Shown here: piece after piece, positions 50,444-57,766 of the stretch | Numbering within the stretch: the first letter of the stretch is position 1 | Layout of the letters: every line of letters starts with the position of its first letter | Assembly: GCF_015461845.1 (NCBI RefSeq) | Contig: NZ_JACOPW010000006.1 | Location: forward strand, 124,001 to 188,000 | Source of the DNA: Pseudomonas mucoides | GTDB lineage: Bacteria; Pseudomonadota; Gammaproteobacteria; Pseudomonadales; Pseudomonadaceae | Length of the DNA: 64,000 bases | Reading direction: 5' to 3' | Notes under the pieces: generated by a model | The model's database searches: none | What the model was told of the DNA's origin: nothing | The model's input: the letters and a program-made list of their open reading frames with translations, nothing else | Program-made: the position numbers and the translations under genes

Positions 50444-50773
50444 TTACTTTTCAGGCATCGGCATCGGAAACGGCATGACATTGCCGACCGCGCCACGGGC
50501 TTCGCTGATTTTCGGCGTACCCAGGCGCTCGACCTCGTCGATGCGCACAATCGAATGCATCGGCACAAAACTGCGTACCACGCCTTCGAACTGAGCCTTG
50601 AGCTTCTCTTCGCTCGGATCGACGACCACTTGCGTGCGCTCGCCAAAGACGAACTCTTCCACTTCCAGAAAGCCCCACAGATCACTTTGATAGATCTGCT
50701 TGGCATACATTTCGTACACCTGGCCCTGGTTGAGGAAAATCACCTTGTAGATTGGAGCTTCACGTTTGGTCAT
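50444..50773 (-). CDS. DUF1820 protein
   Basis: A 109-residue conserved protein. It begins MTKREAPIYKVIFLNQGQVYEMYA, followed by GFLEVEEFVFGERTQVVVDPSEEKL and PMHSIVRIDEVERLGTPKI, the DUF1820 pattern; it ends Pro-rich (MPFPMPMPEK). Probably a soluble cytoplasmic protein; function unknown. It is divergent from miaB with 134 bases between the start codons. Confidence 0.88.
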   Translation of the reverse strand: MTKREAPIYKVIFLNQGQVYEMYAKQIYQSDLWGFLEVEEFVFGERTQVVVDPSEEKLKAQFEGVVRSFVPMHSIVRIDEVERLGTPKISEARGAVGNVMPFPMPMPEK

Positions 50774-50907
50774 GGTGGGCGAGCAACACATTTGGGATAA
50801 AAATGAGGGCGCGAACTATAGCATAGCCACCGGACGCACAGCGGTAGGAACCTTGGGACATGTTCCCTATAATGCGCGGTTCTTTGAATCACGTGATGAC
50901 TCTGTCC

Positions 50908-52236
50908 ATGGCCAAGAAGCTTTACATCGAAACCCACGGTTGTCAGATGAACGAGTACGACAGCTCGCGCATGGTCGACTTGCTGGGCGAACACCAGGCC
51001 CTGGAAGTCACCGCCCGCGCTGAAGACGCCGACGTGATCCTGCTCAACACCTGCTCCATTCGCGAGCGCGCCCAGGACCGGGTGTATTCCCAGTTAGGCC
51101 GCTGGCGTGAACTGAAACTCGCCAACCCGGACATGGTGATCGCCGTCGGCGGTTGCGTGGCCAGTCAGGAAGGCGCAGCCATTCGTGATCGCGCGCCGTA
51201 TGTCGACGTGGTCTTCGGCCCGCAAACCTTGCACCGCCTGCCGGAAATGATCGACGCCGCACGCGCCACCAAGCTGCCGCAAGTTGACGTCTCGTTCCCG
51301 GAAATCGAAAAGTTCGACCATTTGCCCGAGCCGCGCATCGATGGCCCAAGCGCTTATGTGTCGGTGATGGAAGGCTGCAGCAAGTACTGCACCTTCTGCG
51401 TGGTGCCGTACACCCGTGGCGAAGAAGTCAGCCGGCCGTTCGACGATGTGATTGCCGAGATCATCCACCTGGCTGAAAACGGCGTGCGCGAAGTGACACT
51501 GCTGGGTCAGAACGTCAACGGTTATCGCGGCACCACGCATGACGGTCGCCTCGCCGATCTGGCCGAGCTGATTCGTGTCGTGGCCGCCGTCGATGGCATC
51601 GACCGGATTCGCTACACCACGTCGCACCCGCTGGAGTTCTCCGACAGCCTGATCCAGGCCCACGCCGATGTGCCGGAACTGGTCAAACACCTGCATTTGC
51701 CGGTGCAGTCGGGTTCGGACCGAATTCTCTCGGCGATGAAGCGCAACCACACCGCGCTGGAATACAAATCCAAACTGCGCAAGCTGCGGGCCGCCGTGCC
51801 GGGCATTTGCATCAGTTCGGACTTCATCGTCGGCTTCCCGGGCGAGACCGAAAAAGACTTCGAACAAACCATGAAGCTGATCGAAGACGTCGGTTTCGAC
51901 TTCTCCTACTCGTTCGTCTACAGCCAGCGCCCGGGCACCCCGGCGGCCGACCTGGTCGACGAGACGCCGGAAGCGTTGAAGAAAGAGCGCCTGAACGCCC
52001 TGCAACATCGCCTGAACCAGCAAGGTTTCGAAATCAGCCGACAAATGGTCGGTTCGATCCAGCGGATCCTGGTCACCGATTACTCGAAAAAAGACCCCGG
52101 CGAACTGCAAGGCCGGACCGAGAATAACCGTATCGTCAACTTCCGCTGCGACACGCCAACCTTGATTGGCCAATTCGCCGACGTGCACATCGATGCCGCA
52201 CAACCGCACTCGCTGCGGGGCTCGCTGATCCAGTAA
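50908..52236 (+). CDS. miaB: tRNA-2-methylthio-N6-dimethylallyladenosine synthase
   Basis: Radical-SAM methylthiotransferase that adds the 2-methylthio group to i6A37 of tRNAs. The 442-residue protein has the N-terminal UPF0004 domain with three Cys for one cluster (THGCQMNEYDSS, LLNTCSIRE, VGGCVAS), the radical-SAM motif EGCSKYCTFCVVPYTRG near 155, and a C-terminal TRAM domain. ATG 50908 gives MAKKLYIETHGC, the family start. A TATAAT lies about 36 bases upstream. Confidence 0.96.
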   Translation: MAKKLYIETHGCQMNEYDSSRMVDLLGEHQALEVTARAEDADVILLNTCSIRERAQDRVYSQLGRWRELKLANPDMVIAVGGCVASQEGAAIRDRAPYVDVVFGPQTLHRLPEMIDAARATKLPQVDVSFPEIEKFDHLPEPRIDGPSAYVSVMEGCSKYCTFCVVPYTRGEEVSRPFDDVIAEIIHLAENGVREVTLLGQNVNGYRGTTHDGRLADLAELIRVVAAVDGIDRIRYTTSHPLEFSDSLIQAHADVPELVKHLHLPVQSGSDRILSAMKRNHTALEYKSKLRKLRAAVPGICISSDFIVGFPGETEKDFEQTMKLIEDVGFDFSYSFVYSQRPGTPAADLVDETPEALKKERLNALQHRLNQQGFEISRQMVGSIQRILVTDYSKKDPGELQGRTENNRIVNFRCDTPTLIGQFADVHIDAAQPHSLRGSLIQ

Positions 52237-52246
52237 CACTGAGTAA

Positions 52247-52283
52247 CCCTGTGGTAGCGAGCCTGCTCGCTCCCATAGGGGTC
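52247..52283. repeat. Single REP hairpin
   Basis: CCCTGTGGTAGCGAG pairs imperfectly with CTCGCTCCCATAGGG around CCTG, an unpaired REP half rather than a REPIN. It separates miaB from the phoH operon. Confidence 0.75.
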
Positions 52284-52379
52284 CGTGTTTGAGGCTGGAA
52301 TATTAAGAGCTTTCGCACCCAGCCCACTGGCGTTATCCTTGATTTCATCTTAATTGCCCCAGGGCGGCTAAATACGACC

Positions 52380-53384
52380 TTGAACGCACCCATAGAACCG
52401 CATCGTTTCATCCTCGAGCCCTTTGAGGCTCGCCGCTTCGCCAATCTGTGCGGGCAATTCGACGAGCATTTACGCTTGATCGAACAGCGCCTGACGATCG
52501 AGATCCGCAACCGCGGAAACCAGTTCGAATTGATCGGCGAACCTAAACACACCACCTCCGCGGAAAACCTCCTGCGCCGTCTGTACCGGGAAACCAAGGG
52601 TACCGAGCTGTCGCCGGACATGGTTCACCTGTTCCTGCAGGAATCGGCCGTCGAGGAACTGGACAACGTCTCCCCCTCCGAACCTTCCGTCGCATTGCGC
52701 ACCAAGAAAGGCATGATTCGCCCTCGAGGCTTGAATCAGCTGCGCTATGTGAAAGAAATTCTCGGTAATGACATCAACTTCGGCATCGGCCCTGCCGGTA
52801 CCGGCAAGACGTATCTGGCCGTGGCTTGCGCCGTAGACGCGCTGGAACGCGAGCAGATTCGTCGCATCCTGCTGGTTCGTCCAGCGGTTGAAGCCGGCGA
52901 GAAGCTCGGCTTCCTGCCCGGCGATTTGTCGCAGAAGATCGACCCGTACCTGCGCCCGCTCTATGACGCGCTCTACGAAATGCTCGGCTTCGAACACGTC
53001 GCCAAGCTGATCGAGCGCCAGGTCATCGAAGTGGCACCGCTGGCTTACATGCGCGGTCGCACGCTGAACAACAGTTTCATTATTCTCGACGAGAGCCAGA
53101 ACACCACCGTCGAGCAAATGAAGATGTTCCTGACCCGTATCGGCTTTGGCTCCACCGCGGTCATCACCGGTGACATTACCCAGGTCGACCTGCCGAAAGG
53201 CACCAAGTCCGGGCTGCACCATGTGATCGAGGTGCTCAAGGACGTGCCGGGCATCAGCTTCACCCATTTCATGCCCAAGGACGTTGTGCGCCATCCACTG
53301 GTGCAGCGCATTGTCGAAGCCTACGAGCGCTTCGAAAATCGCGTGACCGAAGAAGCACCCAAGGACAACCGCCGCGATGCTTGA
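52380..53384 (+). CDS. phoH: PhoH-family ATPase (YbeZ)
   Basis: A 334-residue PhoH-like P-loop ATPase. The N-terminal domain is variable (PIEPHRFILEPFEARRFANLCG); the ATPase has GPAGTGKTYLA near 141 and ILDESQNT near 235. YbeZ acts with YbeY in rRNA maturation. The start codon is TTG at 52380, which gives MNAPIEP; there is no ATG in a better position and AGGGCGG lies upstream. It overlaps ybeY by 8 bases. First gene of phoH-ybeY-corC-lnt. Confidence 0.93.
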   Translation: MNAPIEPHRFILEPFEARRFANLCGQFDEHLRLIEQRLTIEIRNRGNQFELIGEPKHTTSAENLLRRLYRETKGTELSPDMVHLFLQESAVEELDNVSPSEPSVALRTKKGMIRPRGLNQLRYVKEILGNDINFGIGPAGTGKTYLAVACAVDALEREQIRRILLVRPAVEAGEKLGFLPGDLSQKIDPYLRPLYDALYEMLGFEHVAKLIERQVIEVAPLAYMRGRTLNNSFIILDESQNTTVEQMKMFLTRIGFGSTAVITGDITQVDLPKGTKSGLHHVIEVLKDVPGISFTHFMPKDVVRHPLVQRIVEAYERFENRVTEEAPKDNRRDA

Positions 53385-53871
53385 GCTTGATCTGCAACTG
53401 GCTACACAAGCGTCCGCCCCCAGCGAAGCCGAGTTCCGCCAATGGTGCGAACTCGCCCTGCGCCAGCGCACTGCCGACTCCGAAATGACCATCCGCCTGG
53501 TCGACGAAGCAGAAGGCCGCGAGCTGAATCACACCTGGCGGCAAAAGGATTACGCCACTAACGTTCTGTCGTTCCCCGCCGACGTGCCCGACGAGTTCCT
53601 TGATATCCCGCTGCTGGGCGATCTGGTGATCTGCGTGGCCGTGGTCGAGCGTGAAGCCGCCGAACAAGGCAAGGAATTGAAGGCCCACTGGGCTCATCTG
53701 GTCATTCACGGCTGCTTGCATCTGTTGGGTTACGACCATATAGATGACGACGAAGCCGAAGAAATGGAAGCACTGGAACGAACGTTGCTTGCAGAGTTGG
53801 GTTATCCCGACCCGTATGCGGACGACGAAACCGAAACATCCCCTATCGTTACAACAAAGGATTCAGAGTAA
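53377..53871 (+). CDS. ybeY: Endoribonuclease YbeY
   Basis: A 164-residue metalloprotein required for 16S rRNA 3' maturation and ribosome quality control. The zinc motif is HGCLHLLGYDH near residue 110, with a YATNVLSFPAD strand near 60. It overlaps phoH by 8 bases and stops 5 bases before corC, so the three are co-translated. Confidence 0.96.
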   Translation: MLELDLQLATQASAPSEAEFRQWCELALRQRTADSEMTIRLVDEAEGRELNHTWRQKDYATNVLSFPADVPDEFLDIPLLGDLVICVAVVEREAAEQGKELKAHWAHLVIHGCLHLLGYDHIDDDEAEEMEALERTLLAELGYPDPYADDETETSPIVTTKDSE

Positions 53872-53876
53872 TCGCT

Positions 53877-54716
53877 ATGAGCGAAGATCGATCGAGCAAC
53901 GGGCAGAAGTCTTGGCTGGGTAAGCTCACCCAGGCTTTTGCCCACGAGCCGAAAAACCGTCAGGAGCTGCTGGAGCTTCTGCGCGATGCACACCAGAACA
54001 AATTGTTGGACAGCGAAGCGCTGGCCATCGTCGAAGGCGCCATCCAGGTTGCAGACCTGCAAGTACGGGACATCATGGTCCCGCGCTCGCAAATGGTCAG
54101 CATCAAGGCGACCCAGACCCCTCGCGAGTTTCTGCCCGCCGTGGTTGACTCGGCCCACTCCCGCTACCCGGTGATCGGCGAAAGCCACGATGACGTGATG
54201 GGCGTGTTGCTGGCCAAGGACTTGCTGCCATTGATCCTCAAGGAGAACGGCGACAGCTTCAACATCAAGGACCTGCTGCGCCCGGCCACGTTCGTGCCCG
54301 AGTCCAAGCGTCTGAATGTGCTGCTGCGCGAATTTCGCGCCAACCACAACCACATGGCCATCGTCATTGACGAATACGGCGGCGTGGCTGGCCTGGTGAC
54401 CATCGAAGACGTGCTGGAACAAATCGTCGGCGACATCGAAGACGAGCACGACGTAGAGGAAGACAGCTACATCAAGCCGTTGCCCAGCGGTGACTTCCTG
54501 ATCAAGGCCCTGACACCGATCGAAAACTTCAATGAGTTTTTCGACAGCGAATTCTCCGACGATGAGTTCGATACCGTCGGCGGCCTGGTGATGAGCGCGT
54601 TCGGGCACTTGCCCAAACGCAACGAGATCACTGAAATCGGCCCTTATCGCTTCCGCATCCTGAACGCCGACAGCCGTCGAATTCATCTGCTGCGCCTGAC
54701 TCCAATTGCCCGTTAA
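53877..54716 (+). CDS. corC: CorC/YbeX-type CBS-domain protein
   Basis: A 279-residue cytoplasmic protein with two CBS domains (about 70-125, IMVPRSQMVSI, and 135-190, LVTIEDVLEQIVGDIEDE) and a C-terminal transporter-associated CorC_HlyC domain (about 205-279). In enterobacteria YbeX/CorC is linked to magnesium/cobalt efflux and ribosome function. The start follows the ybeY stop by 5 bases. Confidence 0.95.
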   Translation: MSEDRSSNGQKSWLGKLTQAFAHEPKNRQELLELLRDAHQNKLLDSEALAIVEGAIQVADLQVRDIMVPRSQMVSIKATQTPREFLPAVVDSAHSRYPVIGESHDDVMGVLLAKDLLPLILKENGDSFNIKDLLRPATFVPESKRLNVLLREFRANHNHMAIVIDEYGGVAGLVTIEDVLEQIVGDIEDEHDVEEDSYIKPLPSGDFLIKALTPIENFNEFFDSEFSDDEFDTVGGLVMSAFGHLPKRNEITEIGPYRFRILNADSRRIHLLRLTPIAR

Positions 54717-54724
54717 GGACTGAC

Positions 54725-56248
54725 ATGCACCGTCTCACCCGTCCCGGCTGGCCCGGTAATCTGCTGGCCGTGGCGGCCGGTGCACTCACCACCCTGGCGC
54801 TGGCGCCGTTCGATATCTGGCCACTGGCATTGCTGGCGGTCGGCTTCTTTTACGCCGGTTTGCGCGAACTGAGCCCACGTCAGGCCCTGGGCCGTGGCTG
54901 GTGTTTCGGTTTTGGCCTGTTCGGCGCCGGCACCAGCTGGATCTACTACAGCATTCACAACTTCGGTGGCGCCTCGGTGTTGCTGGCGGGCTTGCTGATG
55001 CTGGCGTTCACCGCAGCGATTGCCTGGTTCTTTGCCCTGCCGGCCTGGATTTGGGCGCGCTGGCTACGTCGCAACGAAGCACCGCTGGCAGATGCCTTGG
55101 CGTTTGCAGCGTTGTGGGTCGGCCAGGAGGCATTTCGCGGCTGGTTCCTCACCGGTTTCCCGTGGCTCTATTCCGGCTACAGTCAGCTTAACGGTCCATT
55201 GGCCGGGCTCGCGCCATTAGGCGGAATGTGGTTGATTTCCTTCACTCTCGCCCTGACGGCCGCACTGATCTACAACGCGTTGCGACTGGTGCGCACCGGG
55301 CGTAAAGGGTTTATTGCAGCGGGCGCGTTGTTGCTGGTCGGCCCGTGGGTGGCCGGCCTGGCCCTGAAAGAACATGCCTGGACCAGCCCGGCGGGCCCTG
55401 CGCTCAGCGTCGCGGCGATTCAAGGCAACATCGAACAAAGCATGAAGTGGGACCCGGCGCAGCTCAACGCGCAATTGGAGCTGTACCGCGACATGAGCTT
55501 CAGCTCCAAACGCGTCGACCTGCTGATCTGGCCCGAAACCGCCGTACCGGTGCTCAAGTCGTCCGCCGAGGGCTACCTGACCATGATGGGCAACTTCGCC
55601 GCCGAGCGTAATTCGGCGTTGATTACCGGCGTACCGATCCGTCAGGAAGTGCGTCACGAGAAACGCTTCTTCAACGGTATTACAGTCGTCGGCGAAGGCG
55701 ATGGCACTTACCTCAAGCAAAAACTGGTGCCGTTCGGCGAATACGTGCCGTTGCAGGATGTACTGCGCGGACTGATCGCGTTCTTCGACCTGCCGATGTC
55801 CGATTTCGCCCGTGGACCGGCCGACCAGCCGATGTTGCAGGCCAAGGGGTATCAGGTTGCGCCGTTCATTTGCTACGAAGTGGTCTACCCGGAATTCGCC
55901 GCCAGCCTTGCGGCGCGCAGTGATTTGCTGCTGACCATCAGTAACGACACCTGGTTCGGCACCTCCATCGGCCCACTGCAACATTTGCAGATGGCACAGA
56001 TGCGCGCACTGGAGGCGGGCCGCTGGATGATCCGCGCCACCAACAATGGCGTATCCGGGCTGATTAACCCGTTTGGCCAGATTACCGCGCAGATCCCGCA
56101 GTTCGAACGCGGCATCCTCTACGGCGAAGTGGTGCCGATGCACAACCTGACGCCGTACCTGCAATGGCGCTCGTGGCCGTTGATCATCGTTTGCGTGTTG
56201 TTGTTTGGTTGGGCGTTGATTGCTAGCCGGATGGCAAAAACCGTCTGA
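54725..56248 (+). CDS. lnt: Apolipoprotein N-acyltransferase
   Basis: Adds the third acyl chain to bacterial lipoproteins at the inner membrane. The 507-residue protein has an N-terminal multi-helix membrane region (about 1-200) and a nitrilase-fold periplasmic domain with catalytic Glu271 (IWPETAVP), Lys333 (KQKLVPFGEYVP) and Cys383 (FICYEVVYPE), the positions expected from E. coli. It has a C-terminal transmembrane helix. Last gene of the phoH operon, eight bases after corC. Confidence 0.96.
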   Translation: MHRLTRPGWPGNLLAVAAGALTTLALAPFDIWPLALLAVGFFYAGLRELSPRQALGRGWCFGFGLFGAGTSWIYYSIHNFGGASVLLAGLLMLAFTAAIAWFFALPAWIWARWLRRNEAPLADALAFAALWVGQEAFRGWFLTGFPWLYSGYSQLNGPLAGLAPLGGMWLISFTLALTAALIYNALRLVRTGRKGFIAAGALLLVGPWVAGLALKEHAWTSPAGPALSVAAIQGNIEQSMKWDPAQLNAQLELYRDMSFSSKRVDLLIWPETAVPVLKSSAEGYLTMMGNFAAERNSALITGVPIRQEVRHEKRFFNGITVVGEGDGTYLKQKLVPFGEYVPLQDVLRGLIAFFDLPMSDFARGPADQPMLQAKGYQVAPFICYEVVYPEFAASLAARSDLLLTISNDTWFGTSIGPLQHLQMAQMRALEAGRWMIRATNNGVSGLINPFGQITAQIPQFERGILYGEVVPMHNLTPYLQWRSWPLIIVCVLLFGWALIASRMAKTV

Positions 56249-56256
56249 CCCCATCT

Positions 56257-56287
56257 GATCGTTCTCACGCTCAGCGTGGGAACGATC
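56257..56287. repeat. GATCGTTC...GAACGATC hairpin repeat
   Basis: A 14-bp stem with one G-T pair (GATCGTTCTCACGC / GCGTGGGAACGATC) around TCA, eight bases after lnt and one base before the YdcF stop. This hairpin occurs widely in Pseudomonas and here separates convergent genes. Confidence 0.8.
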
Positions 56288-56288
56288 A

Positions 56289-57050
56289 TCAGCGATAGAA
56301 AAGCGAATACCCGACCTGTCCCACCGCCTCGTTCATCAATTGTCCGGATTGCCAGATCGACTTGAATTCCGGCATCCAGCCGCCCAGCGGTCGGGCATTG
56401 TCGACGCCTAAAAAGCCCACCGGCGCAGGCACAACGTCAAACCCTGCCTTCTGGAAACTCCAGACAGACCGCGGCATGTGCCAGGCCTGGGTCACGACCA
56501 CTACCCGCTTGATACCCTGAGGCAACAACACCTCGGCACTGAACTTCGCGTTCTCCCACGTCGTGAGGCTACGCCCTTCCTGCCAGCGTACCGTCACGCC
56601 AAAATCATCGAGCAGCGAGTCCGCCATCAACTTCGCTTCGGTGGGTGGCGTACCGTAATGCAGGCCACCGCTGGTCAGCACAGGCAAACCGGAAGCTTTG
56701 GCCAGACGCGCCGCATATCGCTCACGCTCCAACCCTATGCCAGTCGGCTGGTCGGTGCCCCAGGCAATGTCGCCGCGCTCACGCCCGGAACCCAACACCA
56801 CGATGGCGTCCGCGCGCTGGCCCAGGGTCGCCCATTCGTCGCGTGACAACGGCGGATCACGCTCAAGCGCTTTGGCACTCCACTGCACTACCACGGGCAA
56901 GCTCATCAACCAGAAACCACCGACACCCAGAACAAAGCACGCACCCGCAAGCCTTGGCCTTGAGCGGCGCAACCACCACGCAAGGACCAAAAGCAGCAAA
57001 AGAATACCGGGAGGTAACAGCAGTTGTTTCACAAAATATCGAAAAGGCAT
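56289..57050 (-). CDS. YdcF/ElyC-family DUF218 membrane protein
   Basis: A 253-residue protein with two N-terminal transmembrane segments (residues 8-27, QLLLPPGILLLLLVLAWWLR; residues 35-55, GACFVLGVGGFWLMSLPVVV) and a DUF218 Rossmann-like domain (IVVLGSGRERGD, SGGLHYGTPPTEAKLMADSLLDDFGV, RSLTTWENAKFSAEVLL, TQAWHMPRSVWSFQKAGFDVV). ElyC is a relative linked to peptidoglycan or cell-envelope carbohydrate. Conserved position beside lnt/leuS. The start is ATG 57050. Confidence 0.9.
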   Translation of the reverse strand: MPFRYFVKQLLLPPGILLLLLVLAWWLRRSRPRLAGACFVLGVGGFWLMSLPVVVQWSAKALERDPPLSRDEWATLGQRADAIVVLGSGRERGDIAWGTDQPTGIGLERERYAARLAKASGLPVLTSGGLHYGTPPTEAKLMADSLLDDFGVTVRWQEGRSLTTWENAKFSAEVLLPQGIKRVVVVTQAWHMPRSVWSFQKAGFDVVPAPVGFLGVDNARPLGGWMPEFKSIWQSGQLMNEAVGQVGYSLFYR

Positions 57051-57166
57051 CGAGCATCTCCAGAGATGCCCGAAGCCTAAGTGGGTTGACGCAATGCGAC
57101 AACAGATATGGAAGGACTATGCTTCAAAAGAGTAAAAAAGAAGCCGGGCCATGACCTCAAGTGCCC

Positions 57167-57487
57167 TTACTTGAATTGCAGAGACCGGACCTTTACCGCG
57201 TCCCTGCCGGGTACTTTGTCCTTGAGCCAGATGATTTTGGCCGAACGTGGTGCATCGAGTTGCTTCACTGCTGCTGACAAGCATCCGTGTGTTTCACGTT
57301 CACAGCGATCCAGATAGGCTTTGACCAATTCAAACTCTGCGGGGCTAAGGCCGCGCAGTTCCAGCTCCAGGGGACGCTCATCGCGCAGCCGGCCAGCAGT
57401 TTTTGCAGCGTCCAGGGCCATTCCCAAACGATCGATCAGTCTTTCGTACAGTTCCGGTTTTGTGGCTTTTTGCTGTGATTCAACCAT
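57167..57487 (-). CDS. Small conserved hypothetical protein
   Basis: A 106-residue, all-helical, charged protein (PELYERLIDRLGMALDAAKTAGRLRDE, LSPAEFELVKAYLDRCERETHGCL). There is no signal peptide or membrane segment. GAGGTGAGG precedes the ATG at 57487, so it is expressed. Genes of this kind occur next to leuS in Pseudomonas. I do not recognise a function. Confidence 0.75.
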   Translation of the reverse strand: MVESQQKATKPELYERLIDRLGMALDAAKTAGRLRDERPLELELRGLSPAEFELVKAYLDRCERETHGCLSAAVKQLDAPRSAKIIWLKDKVPGRDAVKVRSLQFK

Positions 57488-57566
57488 CCCTCACCTCATT
57501 GAAGATAAGACTCACTCCCCATTTAGAGCTTAGCTTCCATGAACAAACCGGCTGAACACTGCGACC

Positions 57567-57588
57567 AACGGCCCTCGCAGCCGTTTTT
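57567..57588 (+). terminator. Terminator-like hairpin in the leuS leader
   Basis: AACGGC and GCCGTT pair around a 7-base loop, followed by TTT. It lies 179 bases before the leuS start. A 22-codon open frame (57539-57607) spans it but has no ribosome binding site. Possibly an attenuator; the stem is short. Confidence 0.35.
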
Positions 57589-57766
57589 GCGAGACGCGCG
57601 AGCGTAATCAGGGTTTCCCTCGGTAGAGTGCGGTCATGTATGCTACGGCGCTTCCTGTAACTCCACTTCCAGCTCGTCTGGGCACCGAAACGCCGATTTG
57701 GCGTGCTCACCGTCCAGCGTCGCATTGAAGAGGATTAGGCCACCCCTATTCAGTTCAAAAGTAGCC

